NCBI RefSeq assembly: GCF_051020985.1
Contig: NW_027475167.1
Location: forward strand, 372,001-436,000
Direction: 5' to 3'
From: Nomia melanderi
Lineage: Eukaryota > Arthropoda > Insecta > Hymenoptera > Halictidae
Length of the DNA: 64,000 nt
The translations under genes and the position numbers were made by a program. Within the stretch, counting starts at the first letter, position 1; each line of letters begins with the position of its first letter. Of this stretch, positions 1-12,300 are shown one piece after another. The notes below the pieces were generated by a model, which saw only the letters and a program-made list of their open reading frames with translations, ran no database searches and was not told the origin of the DNA.

Positions 1-835
1 CAATGTATATCTGGTGATATCTCGGGTGCTATTACAGATAGCGCAATAAATCAAAGTGCATTGTCTGTAGGAGTCCCGTGCGCATGAATCTGTGCGGCGC
101 GAACGACCTCGGACCACCAGGGGCCGAGAAAACCACAGTCTCATGGGGCCGGACACTCAGGTTCAGGGGAAAATCCAATATATATCTAGTGATATCTCGG
201 GTGCTATTAGATATAGCGCAATAAACCAAAGTGAATTATCTGCAGGAGGCCCTGGCGCATGCATCTGTGTAGCGGGAACGACCTCGGACCACCAGGGGCC
301 GTGAAAACCACCGTCTCACGGGGCCCGACACTCAGGGTCAGAGAAAAATCCAATATATATCTGGTGATATCTCGGTTGCTATTACAGATAGCGCAATAAA
401 TCAAAGTGCATTGTCTGTAGGAGGCCCTGGCGCATGAATCTGGGCAGCGGGAACGACCTCGGACCACCAGGGGCCGAGAAAACCACCGTCTCATGGGGCC
501 GGACTCTCAGGGTCAGGGAAAAATCCAATGTATATCTGGTGATATCTCGGTTGCTATTACAGATAGCGCAATATATCAAAGTGCATTGTCTGTAGGAGTC
601 CCTGGCGCATGAATCTGTGCGGCGGGAACGACCTCGGACCACCAGGGGCCGAGAAAACCACAGTCTCATGGGGCCGGGCACACAGGGTCAGGGAAAAATC
701 CAATATATATCTGGTGATATCTCGGGTGCTATTACAGATAGCGCAATAAATCAAAGTGCATTGTCTGTAGGAGTCCCTGGCGCGTGAATCTGTGCAGCGG
801 CAACGACCTCGGAGCACCAGGGGCCGAGAAAACCA

Positions 836-890
836 CCGACACATGGAGCCGGACACCCAAAGTCATGTAAAAATCCAGGATGTACCTGAT
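836..890 (+). repeat. Type C block (intermediate between A and B)
   Basis: Reads CCGACACATGGAGCCGGACA, then CCCAAAGTCATGTAAAAATC, then CAGGATGTACCTGATG. The left part is A-like and the right part is B-like. Further copies begin at 3,811, 10,284 and 21,304, the last inside the mosaic segment. Confidence 0.82.
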
Positions 891-1051
891 GATATCTCGG
901 GTGCTATTAGAGATAGCGCGATATATCAAAGTGCATTGTCTGCAAGAGGCCCTGGCGCATGAGCCTGTGCAGCGGGAACGACCTCGGACGCACCAGGGGC
1001 CGAGACAACCACCGTCTCCTGGGGCCGGACACTCAGGGTCAGGGAAAAATC
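876..1051 (+). repeat. 176-bp monomer with GC insertion variant (GGACGCACC)
   Basis: One extra base in the segment that normally reads GGACCACCAGG. The same insertion is at about 3,963 and 10,436, and a GGACACACC version is near 21,456. It travels with the type C block and with the GATGTACCTGATG segment just upstream, so it is a useful tag for this monomer lineage. Confidence 0.8.
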
Positions 1052-1751
1052 CAATATATATGTGGTTATATCTCGGGTGCTATTACAGATAGCGCAATAA
1101 ATCAAAGTGCATTGTCTGCAGGAGGCCCTGGGGCATGAATGTGGTCAGCGGGAACGACCTCGGACCACCAGGGGCCGAGAAAACTACCGTCTCATGGGGT
1201 CGGACAATCAGGGTCAGGGGAAAATCCAATATATATCTGGTGATATCTCGGGTGCTATTAGCGATAGCGCAATAAACCAAAGTGAATTATCTGCAGTGGG
1301 CCCTAGCGCAGGAATCTGTGCAGCGGGAACGACCTCGGACCACCAGGGGCCGAGAAAACCACCGTCTCATGGGGCCGGACACTCAGGGTCAGGGGAAAAT
1401 CCAATATATATCTGGTGATATCTCGGGTGCTATTAGAGATAGCGCAATAAACAAAAGTGAATCATCTGCAGGAGGCCCTGGTGCATGAGTCTGTGCAGCG
1501 GGAACGACCTCGGACAACCAGGGGCCGAGAAAACCGCCGTCTCATGGAGCCGGACACTCATGGTCAGGGAAAAATCCAATATATATCTGGTGATATCTCG
1601 GGTGCTATTACAGATAGCGCAATAAATCAAAGTGCGTTGTCTGTAGGAGGCCCTGGCGCATGAATCTGGGCAGCGGGAACGACCTCGGACCACCAGGCGC
1701 CGAGAAAACCACCGTCTCATGGGGCCGGACACTCAGGGTCAGGGAAAAATC

Positions 1752-2445
1752 CAATGTATATCTGGTGATATCTCGGGTGCTATTACAGATAGCGCAATAA
1801 ATCAAAGTGCATTGTCTGTAGGAGTCCCGTGCGCATGAATCTGTGCGGCGCGAACGACCTCGGACCACCAGGGGCCGAGAAAACCACAGTCTCATGGGGC
1901 CGGACACTCAGGTTCAGGGGAAAATCCAATATATATCTAGTGATATCTCGGGTGCTATTAGATATAGCGCAATAAACCAAAGTGAATTATCTGCAGGAGG
2001 CCCTGGCGCATGCATCTGTGTAGCGGGAACGACCTCGGACCACCAGGGGCCGTGAAAACCACCGTCTCACGGGGCCCGACACTCAGGGTCAGAGAAAAAT
2101 CCAATATATATCTGGTGATATCTCGGTTGCTATTACAGATAGCGCAATAAATCAAAGTGCATTGTCTGTAGGAGGCCCTGGCGCATGAATCTGGGCAGCG
2201 GGAACGACCTCGGACCACCAGGGGCCGAGAAAACCACCGTCTCATGGGGCCGGACTCTCAGGGTCAGGGAAAAATCCAATGTATATCTGGTGATATCTCG
2301 GTTGCTATTACAGATAGCGCAATATATCAAAGTGCATTGTCTGTAGGAGTCCCTGGCGCATGAATCTGTGCGGCGGGAACGACCTCGGACCACCAGGGGC
2401 CGAGAAAACGACAGTCTCATGGGGCCGGACACTCAGGGTCAGGGA
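1752..2445 (+). repeat. Partial second copy of the 10-monomer unit
   Basis: Identical by eye to 1-658 as far as 2,409. It is also collinear with 7,175-7,868 at offset 5,423 (31 monomers minus 2 bases), ending where the 7,861 region reads GGGGAAAATACAAT instead of GGGAAAAATCCAAT. The collinearity with offset 5,423 extends left with scattered differences to about 1,450 (for example CAGGCGCCGAG at 1,697 versus CAGGGGCCGAG at 7,120). Confidence 0.75.
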
Positions 2446-2760
2446 AAAATCCAATATATATCTGGTGATATCTCGGGTGCTATTACAGATAGCGCAATAA
2501 ATCAAAGTGCATTGTCTGTAGGAGGCCCTGGCGCATGAATCTATGCAGCGGGAACGACCTCGGACCACCAGGGGCCGAGAAAACCACAGTCTCATGGGGC
2601 CGGACACTCAGGGTCTGGGAAAATCCAATATAAATCTGGTGATATCTCGGGTGCTATTAGAGATAGAGCAATAAACCAAAGTGAATTATCTGCAGGAGGC
2701 CCTGGCGCATGAATCTGTGTAGCGGGAACGACCTCGGACCACCAGTGGCCGAGGAAACCA

Positions 2761-2822
2761 CCGACACATGGCGCCGGACACCCAAGGTCATGTAAATACC
2801 CAAGTTGTATCTGATGATATTT
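2761..2822 (+). repeat. Type D block (second A/B intermediate)
   Basis: Reads CCGACACATGGCGCCGGACA, then CCCAAGGTCATGTAAATACC, then CAAGTTGTATCTGATGATAT. Further copies begin at 9,059, 15,532, 17,806, 20,080 and 22,179. The GATATT that follows destroys the GATATC site in these monomers. Confidence 0.82.
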
Positions 2823-3140
2823 CGGGTGCTATTAGAGATAGCGCAATAAATCAAAGTGCATTGTCTGCGGGAAGCCCTGGCGCATGACTCTGTGCAGCGG
2901 GAACGACCTCGGACCACCAGGGTCCGAGAAAACCACAGTCTCATAGGGCCGAACACTCAGGGTCAGGGTAAAATCCAATATATATCTGGTGATATCTCGG
3001 GTGCTATTAGAGATAGCGCAATAAATCAAAGTGCATTGTCTGCAGGAGGCCCTGACTCATGAATCTGTGCAGCGGGAACTACCTCGGACCACCAGGGGCC
3101 GAGGAAACCACCGTCTCATGGGTCCGGGCACTCAGGGTCA

Positions 3141-3200
3141 GCGAAAAATCCATTATATATCTGTTGATATCTCGGTTGCCATTAGAGATAGGGCGATAAG
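3141..3200 (+). repeat. Variant monomer segment ending GGGCGATAAG
   Basis: Reads GCGAAAAATCCATTATATAT, CTGTTGATATCTCGGTTGCC, ATTAGAGATAGGGCGATAAG. Further copies begin at 4,366, 4,716, 9,614, 10,839, 11,189 and 22,557. A related form with GGTTGCCATTAGGGATAGGG is at about 22,950, 25,741 and 26,630. The AATAAA hexamer is lost here. The dyad arms ATATC/GATAT are kept, with TGTT as the spacer. Confidence 0.82.
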
Positions 3201-5033
3201 TTAAAGTGCATTGTCTGCAGGAGGCCCTGGCGCATGAATCTGTGCAGCGGGAACGACCTCGGACAACCAGGGGCCGAGAAAACCACAGTGTCATGGGGCC
3301 GGACACTCAGGGTCAGGGAAAAATCCAATATACATCTGGTGATATCTCGGGTGCTATTAGAGATAGCGCAATAAATCAAAGTGCCTTGTCCGCAGGAAGC
3401 CGTGGCGCATGATTCTGTGCAGCGGAAACGACCTCGGACCACCATGGGCCGAGAAAATCACCGTCTCATGGGGCCGGACTGTCAGGGTCTGGGAAAAATC
3501 CAATATATATCTGGTGATATCTCGGGTGCTATTAGAGATAGCGCAATAAATCAAAGTGCATTGTCTGTAGGAGGCACTGGCGAATGAATCTGTGCAGCGG
3601 GAACGACCTCGGACCACCAGGGGCCGAGAAAACCACAGTCTCATGGGGCCGGGCACACAGGGTCAGGGAAAAATCCAATATATATCTGGTGATATCTCGG
3701 GTGCTATTACAGATAGCGCAATAAATCAAAGTGCATTGTCTGTAGGAGTCCCTGGCGCGTGAATCTGTGCAGCGGCAACGACCTCGGAGCACCAGGGGCC
3801 GAGAAAACCACCGACACATGGAGCCGGACACCCAAAGTCATGTAAAAATCCAGGATGTACCTGATGATATCTCGGGTGCTATTAGAGATAGCGCGATATA
3901 TCAAAGTGCATTGTCTGCAAGAGGCCCTGGCGCATGAGCCTGTGCAGCGGGAACGACCTCGGACGCACCAGGGGCCGAGACAACCACCGTCTCCTGGGGC
4001 CGGACACTCAGGGTCAGGGAAAAATCCAATATATATGTGGTGATATCTCGGGTGCTATTACAGATAGCGCGATAAATCAAAGTGCATTGTCTGTAGGAGG
4101 CCCTGGCGCATGAATCTATGCAGCGGGAACGACCTCGGACCACCAGGGTCCGAGAAAACCACAGTCTCATAGGGCCGAACACTCAGGGTCAGGGTAAAAT
4201 CCAATATATATCTGGTGATATCTCGGGTGCTATTAGAGATAGCGCAATAAATCAAAGTGCATTGTCTGCAGGAGGCCCTGACTCATGAATCTGTGCAGCG
4301 GGAACTACCTCGGACCACCAGGGGCCGAGGAAACCACCGTCTCATGGGTCCGGGCACTCAGGGTCAGCGAAAAATCCATTATATATCTGTTGATATCTCG
4401 GTTGCCATTAGAGATAGGGCGATAAGTTAAAGTGCATTGTCTGCAGGAGGCCCTGGCGCATGAATCTGTGCAGCGGGAACGACCTCGGACAACCAGGGGC
4501 CGAGAAAACCACAGTGTCATGGGGCCGGACACTCAGGGTCAGGGAAAAATCCAATATACATCTGGTGATATCTCGGGTGCTATTAGAGATAGCGCAATAA
4601 ATCAAAGTGCCTTGTCCGCAGGAAGCCGTGGCGCATGATTCTGTGCAGCGGGAACTACCTCGGACCACCAGGGGCCGAGGAAACCACCGTCTCATGGGTC
4701 CGGGCACTCAGGGTCAGCGAAAAATCCATTATATATCTGTTGATATCTCGGTTGCCATTAGAGATAGGGCGATAAGTCAAAGTGCATTGTCTGCAGGAGG
4801 CCCTGGCGCATGAATCTGTGCAGCGGGAACGACCTCGGACAACCAGGGGCCGAGAAAACCACAGTGTCATGGGGCCGGACACTCAGGGTCAGGGAAAAAT
4901 CCAATATATATCTGGTGATATCTCGGGTGCTATTAGAGATAGCGCAATAAATCAAAGTGCATTGTCCGTAGGAGGCCCTTGCGCATTAATGTGAGCAGCA
5001 GGAACGACCTGGGACAACCAGGGGCCGAGTAAA

Positions 5034-6306
5034 TTACAGATTTTTGGTATCCGTCACCCAAGGTCATGTAAAAATCCAGCATATATCTGGTGATATCTCG
5101 GGTTCTATTACAGATAGCGCGATAAATCAAAGTGCAATGTCTGCAGGAAGCCCTGGCGCATGACTCTGTGCAGCGGGAACGACCTCGGACCACCAGGGGC
5201 CGAGGAAACCACCGTCTCATGGGGCCGGACACTCAGGGTCAGCGAAAAATCCAATATATATCTGGTGATATCTCGGGTGCTATTAGAGATAGCGCAATAA
5301 ATCAAAGTGCATTGTCCGTACGAGGCCCTTGCGCATTAATGTGAGCAGCAGGAACGACCTGGGACAACCAGGGGCCGAGAAAATTACAGATTTTTGGTAT
5401 CCGTCACCCAAGGTCATGTAAAAATCCAGCATATATCTGGTGATATCTCGGGTTCTATTACAGATAGCGCGATAAATCAAAGTGCATTGTCTGTAGGAGG
5501 CCCTGGCGCATGAATCTATGCAGCGGGAACGACCTCGGACCACCAGGGGCCGAGAAAACCACAGTCTCATGAGGCCGGACACTCAGGGTCAGGGAAAATC
5601 CAATATATATCTGGTGATATCTCGGGTGCTATTAGAGATAGAGCAATAAACCAAAGTGAATTATCTGCAGGAGGCCATGGCGCATGAATCTGTGCAGCGG
5701 GAACGACCTCGGACCACCAGGGGCCGAAAAAACCACCGTCTCATGGGGCCGGACACACAGGGTCAGGGAAAAATCCAATATATATCTGGTGATATCTCGG
5801 GAGCTATTACAGATAGCGAAATAAATCAAAGTGCATTGTCTGTAGGAGGCACTGGCGCATGAATCTGTGCAGCAGGAACGACATCGGACCACCAGGGGCC
5901 GAGAAAATTACAGATTTTCGGTATCCGTCACCCAAAGTCAGTTAAAAATCCAGCATATATATGGTGCTTTCTCGGGTGCTATTACAGATAGCGCAATAAA
6001 TCAAAGTGCATTGACCGTAGGAGGCCCTGGTGCATGAACCTGTGCAGCGGGAACGACCTTGGACCACCAGGGGCCGAGAAAACCACCGTCTCATGGGGCC
6101 GGACTGTCAGGGTCAGGGAAAAATCCAATATATATCTGGTGATATCTCGGGTGCTATTAGAGATAGCGCAATAAATCAAAGTGCATTGTCTGTAGGAGGC
6201 ACTGGCGAATGAATCTGTGCAGCAGGAACGACCTCGGACCACCAGGGGCCGAGAAAATTACAGATATTCGAAATCCGCCACCCAAGGTCATGTAAAAATC
6301 CAGCAT
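5034..6306 (+). repeat. Type B block cluster 1 (4 monomers)
   Basis: Monomers in which the 49 bases beginning at TTACAG and ending at CAGCAT replace the usual CCACCG...CAATAT segment without a change in length. Starts are 5,034, 5,384, 5,908 and 6,258. The first two contain GATTTTTGGTATCCGTCACC. The last two contain TTTTCGGTATCC and ATTCGAAATCCG and are followed by the CTTTCTCGGG segment that lacks GATATC. Spacing is 350, 524 and 350. Confidence 0.88.
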
Positions 6307-9300
6307 ATATATGCTGCTTTCTCGGGAGCTATTACAGATAGCGCAATAAATCAAAGTGCATTGTCTGTAGGAGGCCCTGGCGCATGAATCTGTGCAGCGG
6401 GAACGACCTCTGACCACCAGGGGCCGAGAAAAGCACCGTCTCATGGGGCCGGACTGTCAGGGTCAGGGAAAAATCCATTATATATCTGGTGATATCTCGG
6501 GTGCTATTAGAGATAGCTAATAAACCAACGTGAATTAAGTGCAGGAGGCCCTGGCGCATGAATCTGTGCAGCGGGAACGACCTCGGACCACCAGGGGCCG
6601 AGAAAACCACCGTCTCATGGGGCCGGACACTCAGGGTCAGGGAAAAATCCAATATATATCTGGTGATATCTCGGGTGCTATTACAGATAGCGCAATAAAT
6701 CAAAGTGCATTGTCTGTAGGAGGCCTTGGCGCATGAATCTGGGCAGCGGGAACGACCTCGGAACACCAGGGGCCCAGAAAACCACGGTCTCATGGGGCCG
6801 GACACTCGGGGTCAGGGGAAAATCCAATATATATCTGGTGATATCTCGGGTGCTATTAGAGATAGCGCAATAAATCAAAGTGCATTGTCTGTAGGAGGCC
6901 CTGGCGCATGAATCTGTGCAGCGGGACCGATCTCGGACCACCAGGGGCCGAGAAAACCACCGTCTCATGGAGCCGGACACTCATGGTCAGGGAAAAATCC
7001 AATATATATCTGGTGATATCTCGGGTGCTATTACAGATAGCGCAATAAATCAAAGTGCGTTGTCTGTAGGAGGCCCTGGCGCATGAATCTGGGCAGCGGG
7101 AACGACCTCGGACCACCAGGGGCCGAGAAAACCACCGTCTCATGGGGCCGGACACTCAGGGTCAGGGAAAAATCCAATGTATATCTGGTGATATCTCGGG
7201 TGCTATTACAGATAGCGCAATAAATCAAAGTGCATTGTCTGTAGGAGTCCCGTGCGCATGAATCTGTGCGGCGCGAACGACCTCGGACCACCAGGGGCCG
7301 AGAAAACCACAGTCTCATGGGGCCGGACACTCAGGTTCAGGGGAAAATCCAATATATATCTAGTGATATCTCGGGTGCTATTAGATATAGCGCAATAAAC
7401 CAAAGTGAATTATCTGCAGGAGGCCCTGGCGCATGCATCTGTGTAGCGGGAACGACCTCGGACCACCAGGGGCCGTGAAAACCACCGTCTCACGGGGCCC
7501 GACACTCAGGGTCAGAGAAAAATCCAATATATATCTGGTGATATCTCGGTTGCTATTACAGATAGCGCAATAAATCAAAGTGCATTGTCTGTAGGAGGCC
7601 CTGGCGCATGAATCTGGGCAGCGGGAACGACCTCGGACCACCAGGGGCCGAGAAAACCACCGTCTCATGGGGCCGGACTCTCAGGGTCAGGGAAAAATCC
7701 AATGTATATCTGGTGATATCTCGGTTGCTATTACAGATAGCGCAATATATCAAAGTGCATTGTCTGTAGGAGTCCCTGGCGCATGAATCTGTGCGGCGGG
7801 AACGACCTCGGACCACCAGGGGCCGAGAAAACGACAGTCTCATGGGGCCGGACACTCAGGGTCAGGGGAAAATACAATATATATCTAGTGATATCTCGGG
7901 TGCTATTAGATATAGCGCAATGAACCAAAGTAAATTATCTGCAGGAGGCCCTGGCGTATGCATCTGTGTAGCGGGAACGAGCTCGGAACACCAGGGGCCG
8001 AGAAAACCACCGTCTCATGGGGCCGGACACTCAGGGTCAGGGGAAAATCCAATATATATCTGGTGATATCTCGGGTGCTATTAGAGATAGCGCAATAAAC
8101 CAAAGTGAATTAGCTGCAGTGGGCCCTAGCGCAGGAATCTGTGCAGCGGGAACGACCTCGGACCACCAGGGGCCGAGAAAACCACCGTCTCATGGGGCCG
8201 GACACTCAGGGTCAGAGAAAAATCCAATATATATCTGGTGATATCTCGGGTGCTATTACAGATAGCGCAAAAACTCAAAGTGCATTGTCTGTAGGAGGCC
8301 CTGGCGCATGAATCTGGGCAGCGCGAACGACCTCGGACCACCAGGGGCCGTGAAAACCACCGTCTCACGGGGCCCGACACTCAGGGTCAGAGAAAAATCC
8401 AATATATATCTGGTGATATCTCGGTTGCTATTACAGATAGCGCAATAAATCAAAGTGCATTGTCTGTAGGAGGCCCTGGCGCATGAATCTGGGCAGCGGG
8501 GACGACCTCGGACCACCAGGGGCCGAGAAAACCACCGTCTCATGGGGCCGGACTCTCAGGGTCAGGGAAAAATCCAATGTATATCTGGTGATATCTCGGG
8601 TGCTATTACAGATAGCGCAATAAATCAAAGTGCATTGTCTGTAGGAGGCCCTGGCGCATGAATCTGTGCAGCGGGAACGACCTCAGACCACCAGGGGCCG
8701 TGACCACCACCGTCTCCTGGGGCCGGACACTCAGGGTCAGGGAAAAATCCAATATATATCTGGTGATATCTCGGGTGCTATTACAGATAGCGCAATAAAT
8801 CAAAGTGCATTGTCTGTAGGAGGCCCTGGCGCATGAATCTATGCAGCGGGAACGACCTCGGACCACCAGGGGCCGAGAAAACCACAGTCTCATGGGGCCG
8901 GACACTCAGGGTCTGGGAAAATCCAATATAAATCTGGTGATATCTCGGGTGCTATTAGAGATAGAGCAATAAACCAAAGTGAATTATCTGCAGGAGGCCC
9001 TGGCGCATGAATCCGTGTAGCGGGAACGACCTCGGACCACCAGTGGCCGAGGAAACCACCGACACATGGCGCCGGACACCCAAGGTCATGTAAATACCCA
9101 AGTTGTATCTGATGATATTTCGGGTGCTATTAGAGATAGCGCAATAAATCAAAGTGCATTGTCTGCGGGAAGCCCTGGCGCATGACTCTGTGCAGCGGGA
9201 ACGACCTCGGACCACCAGGGTCCGAGAAAACCACAGTCTCATAGGGCCGAACACTCAGGGTCAGGGTAAAATCCAATATATATCTGGTGATATCTCGGGT

Positions 9301-9396
9301 GCTATTAGAGATAGCGCAATAAATCAAAGTGCATTGTCTGCAGGAGGCCCTGACGCATGAATCTGTACAGCGGGAACGACCTCGGACCACCAGGGG

Positions 9397-12300
9397 CCGA
9401 GAAAACCACAGTCTCATAGGGCCGAACACTCAGGGTCAGGGTAAAATCCAATATATATCTGGTGATATCTCGGGTGCTATTAGAGATAGCGCAATAAATC
9501 AAAGTGCATTGTCTGCAGGAGGCCCTGACTCATGAATCTGTGCAGCGGGAACTACCTCGGACCACCAGGGGCCGAGGAAACCACCGTCTCATGGGTCCGG
9601 GCACTCAGGGTCAGCGAAAAATCCATTATATATCTGTTGATATCTCGGTTGCCATTAGAGATAGGGCGATAAGTTAAAGTGCATTGTCTGCAGGAGGCCC
9701 TGGCGCATGAATCTGTGCAGCGGGAACGACCTCGGACAACCAGGGGCCGAGAAAACCACAGTGTCATGGGGCCGGACACTCAGGGTCAGGGAAAAATCCA
9801 ATATACATCTGGTGATATCTCGGGTGCTATTAGAGATAGCGCAATAAATCAAAGTGCCTTGTCCGCAGGAAGCCGTGGCGCATGATTCTGTGCAGCGGAA
9901 ACGACCTCGGACCACCATGGGCCGAGAAAATCACCGTCTCATGGGGCCGGACTGTCAGGGTCTGGGAAAAATCCAATATATATCTGGTGATATCTCGGGT
10001 GCTATTAGAGATAGCGCAATAAATCAAAGTGCATTGTCTGTAGGAGGCACTGGCGAATGAATCTGTGCAGCGGGAACGACCTCGGACCACCAGGGGCCGA
10101 GAAAACCACAGTCTCATGGGGCCGGGCACACAGGGTCAGGGAAAAATCCAATATATATCTGGTGATATCTCGGGTGCTATTACAGATAGCGCAATAAATC
10201 AAAGTGCATTGTCTGTAGGAGTCCCTGGCGCGTGAATCTGTGCAGCGGCAACGACCTCGGAGCACCAGGGGCCGAGAAAACCACCGACACATGGAGCCGG
10301 ACACCCAAAGTCATGTAAAAATCCAGGATGTACCTGATGATATCTCGGGTGCTATTAGAGATAGCGCGATATATCAAAGTGCATTGTCTGCAAGAGGCCC
10401 TGGCGCATGAGCCTGTGCAGCGGGAACGACCTCGGACGCACCAGGGGCCGAGACAACCACCGTCTCCTGGGGCCGGACACTCAGGGTCAGGGAAAAATCC
10501 AATATATATGTGGTGATATCTCGGGTGCTATTACAGATAGCGCGATAAATCAAAGTGCATTGTCTGTAGGAGGCCCTGGCGCATGAATCTATGCAGCGGG
10601 AACGACCTCGGACCACCAGGGTCCGAGAAAACCACAGTCTCATAGGGCCGAACACTCAGGGTCAGGGTAAAATCCAATATATATCTGGTGATATCTCGGG
10701 TGCTATTAGAGATAGCGCAATAAATCAAAGTGCATTGTCTGCAGGAGGCCCTGACTCATGAATCTGTGCAGCGGGAACTACCTCGGACCACCAGGGGCCG
10801 AGGAAACCACCGTCTCATGGGTCCGGGCACTCAGGGTCAGCGAAAAATCCATTATATATCTGTTGATATCTCGGTTGCCATTAGAGATAGGGCGATAAGT
10901 TAAAGTGCATTGTCTGCAGGAGGCCCTGGCGCATGAATCTGTGCAGCGGGAACGACCTCGGACAACCAGGGGCCGAGAAAACCACAGTGTCATGGGGCCG
11001 GACACTCAGGGTCAGGGAAAAATCCAATATACATCTGGTGATATCTCGGGTGCTATTAGAGATAGCGCAATAAATCAAAGTGCCTTGTCCGCAGGAAGCC
11101 GTGGCGCATGATTCTGTGCAGCGGGAACTACCTCGGACCACCAGGGGCCGAGGAAACCACCGTCTCATGGGTCCGGGCACTCAGGGTCAGCGAAAAATCC
11201 ATTATATATCTGTTGATATCTCGGTTGCCATTAGAGATAGGGCGATAAGTCAAAGTGCATTGTCTGCAGGAGGCCCTGGCGCATGAATCTGTGCAGCGGG
11301 AACGACCTCGGACAACCAGGGGCCGAGAAAACCACAGTGTCATGGGGCCGGACACTCAGGGTCAGGGAAAAATCCAATATATATCTGGTGATATCTCGGG
11401 TGCTATTAGAGATAGCGCAATAAATCAAAGTGCATTGTCCGTAGGAGGCCCTTGCGCATTAATGTGAGCAGCAGGAACGACCTGGGACAACCAGGGGCCG
11501 AGTAAATTACAGATTTTTGGTATCCGTCACCCAAGGTCATGTAAAAATCCAGCATATATCTGGTGATATCTCGGGTTCTATTACAGATAGCGCGATAAAT
11601 CAAAGTGCAATGTCTGCAGGAAGCCCTGGCGCATGACTCTGTGCAGCGGGAACGACCTCGGACCACCAGGGGCCGAGGAAACCACCGTCTCATGGGGCCG
11701 GACACTCAGGGTCAGCGAAAAATCCAATATATATCTGGTGATATCTCGGGTGCTATTAGAGATAGCGCAATAAATCAAAGTGCATTGTCCGTACGAGGCC
11801 CTTGCGCATTAATGTGAGCAGCAGGAACGACCTGGGACAACCAGGGGCCGAGAAAATTACAGATTTTTGGTATCCGTCACCCAAGGTCATGTAAAAATCC
11901 AGCATATATCTGGTGATATCTCGGGTTCTATTACAGATAGCGCGATAAATCAAAGTGCATTGTCTGTAGGAGGCCCTGGCGCATGAATCTATGCAGCGGG
12001 AACGACCTCGGACCACCAGGGGCCGAGAAAACCACAGTCTCATGAGGCCGGACACTCAGGGTCAGGGAAAATCCAATATATATCTGGTGATATCTCGGGT
12101 GCTATTAGAGATAGAGCAATAAACCAAAGTGAATTATCTGCAGGAGGCCATGGCGCATGAATCTGTGCAGCGGGAACGACCTCGGACCACCAGGGGCCGA
12201 AAAAACTACCGTCTCATGGGGCCGGACACACAGGGTCAGGGAAAAATCCAATATATATCTGGTGATATCTCGGGAGCTATTACAGATAGCGAAATAAATC

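Larger units (their letters stand above)
1..1751 (+). repeat. 10-monomer HOR unit, 1,751 bp (first copy, left edge open)
   Basis: Bases 1-658 match 1,752-2,409 at a constant offset of 1,751, which is ten monomers plus one base. The extra base comes from GGACGCACCAGG in place of GGACCACCAGG near 988. The same segment recurs at 7,175-7,832 and 13,648-14,305 inside the 37-mer copies. After base 659 the two 10-mer copies part, and 632-1,060 instead matches 3,607-4,035 (offset 2,975). The unit is therefore itself a mosaic of blocks used elsewhere in the array. The left boundary lies outside the window. Confidence 0.8.
2924..9396 (+). repeat. 37-monomer HOR unit, 6,473 bp, copy 1
   Basis: Every base compared from 2,924 to 9,404 pairs with 9,397 to 15,877 at a constant offset of 6,473 (37 monomers minus 2 bases). 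The left limit is the G/T difference at 2,923 versus 9,396. The right limit is A at 9,405 versus T at 15,878. I noticed about six single-base differences between the copies: near 5,732, 7,598, 7,981, 8,079, 8,112 and 8,500. The unit includes four type B blocks (5,034; 5,384; 5,908; 6,258), one type C block (3,811), one type D block (9,059) and the CGATAAG variant. Near its right end it contains a shifted repeat of the sequence left of 2,924: 2,440-2,923 matches about 8,738-9,221 at offset 6,298, one monomer less. Confidence 0.92.

Noticed and set aside
5034..5082. Type B block as an inserted mobile element or a foreign repeat
   Set aside because: It has the same length as the segment it replaces and still aligns to it (GTCA, AAAAATCCA, CCG shared). 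There are no target-site duplications or terminal repeats, so substitution or conversion within the family fits better.
6332..6805. Longest open frame, 157 codons on the minus strand (copy at 12,805-13,278)
   Set aside because: It arises because one monomer reads GATAGCTAATAAACC instead of GATAGCGCAATAAACC, a one-base loss that joins two ordinary repeat frames. It is a by-product of an indel, not a gene.
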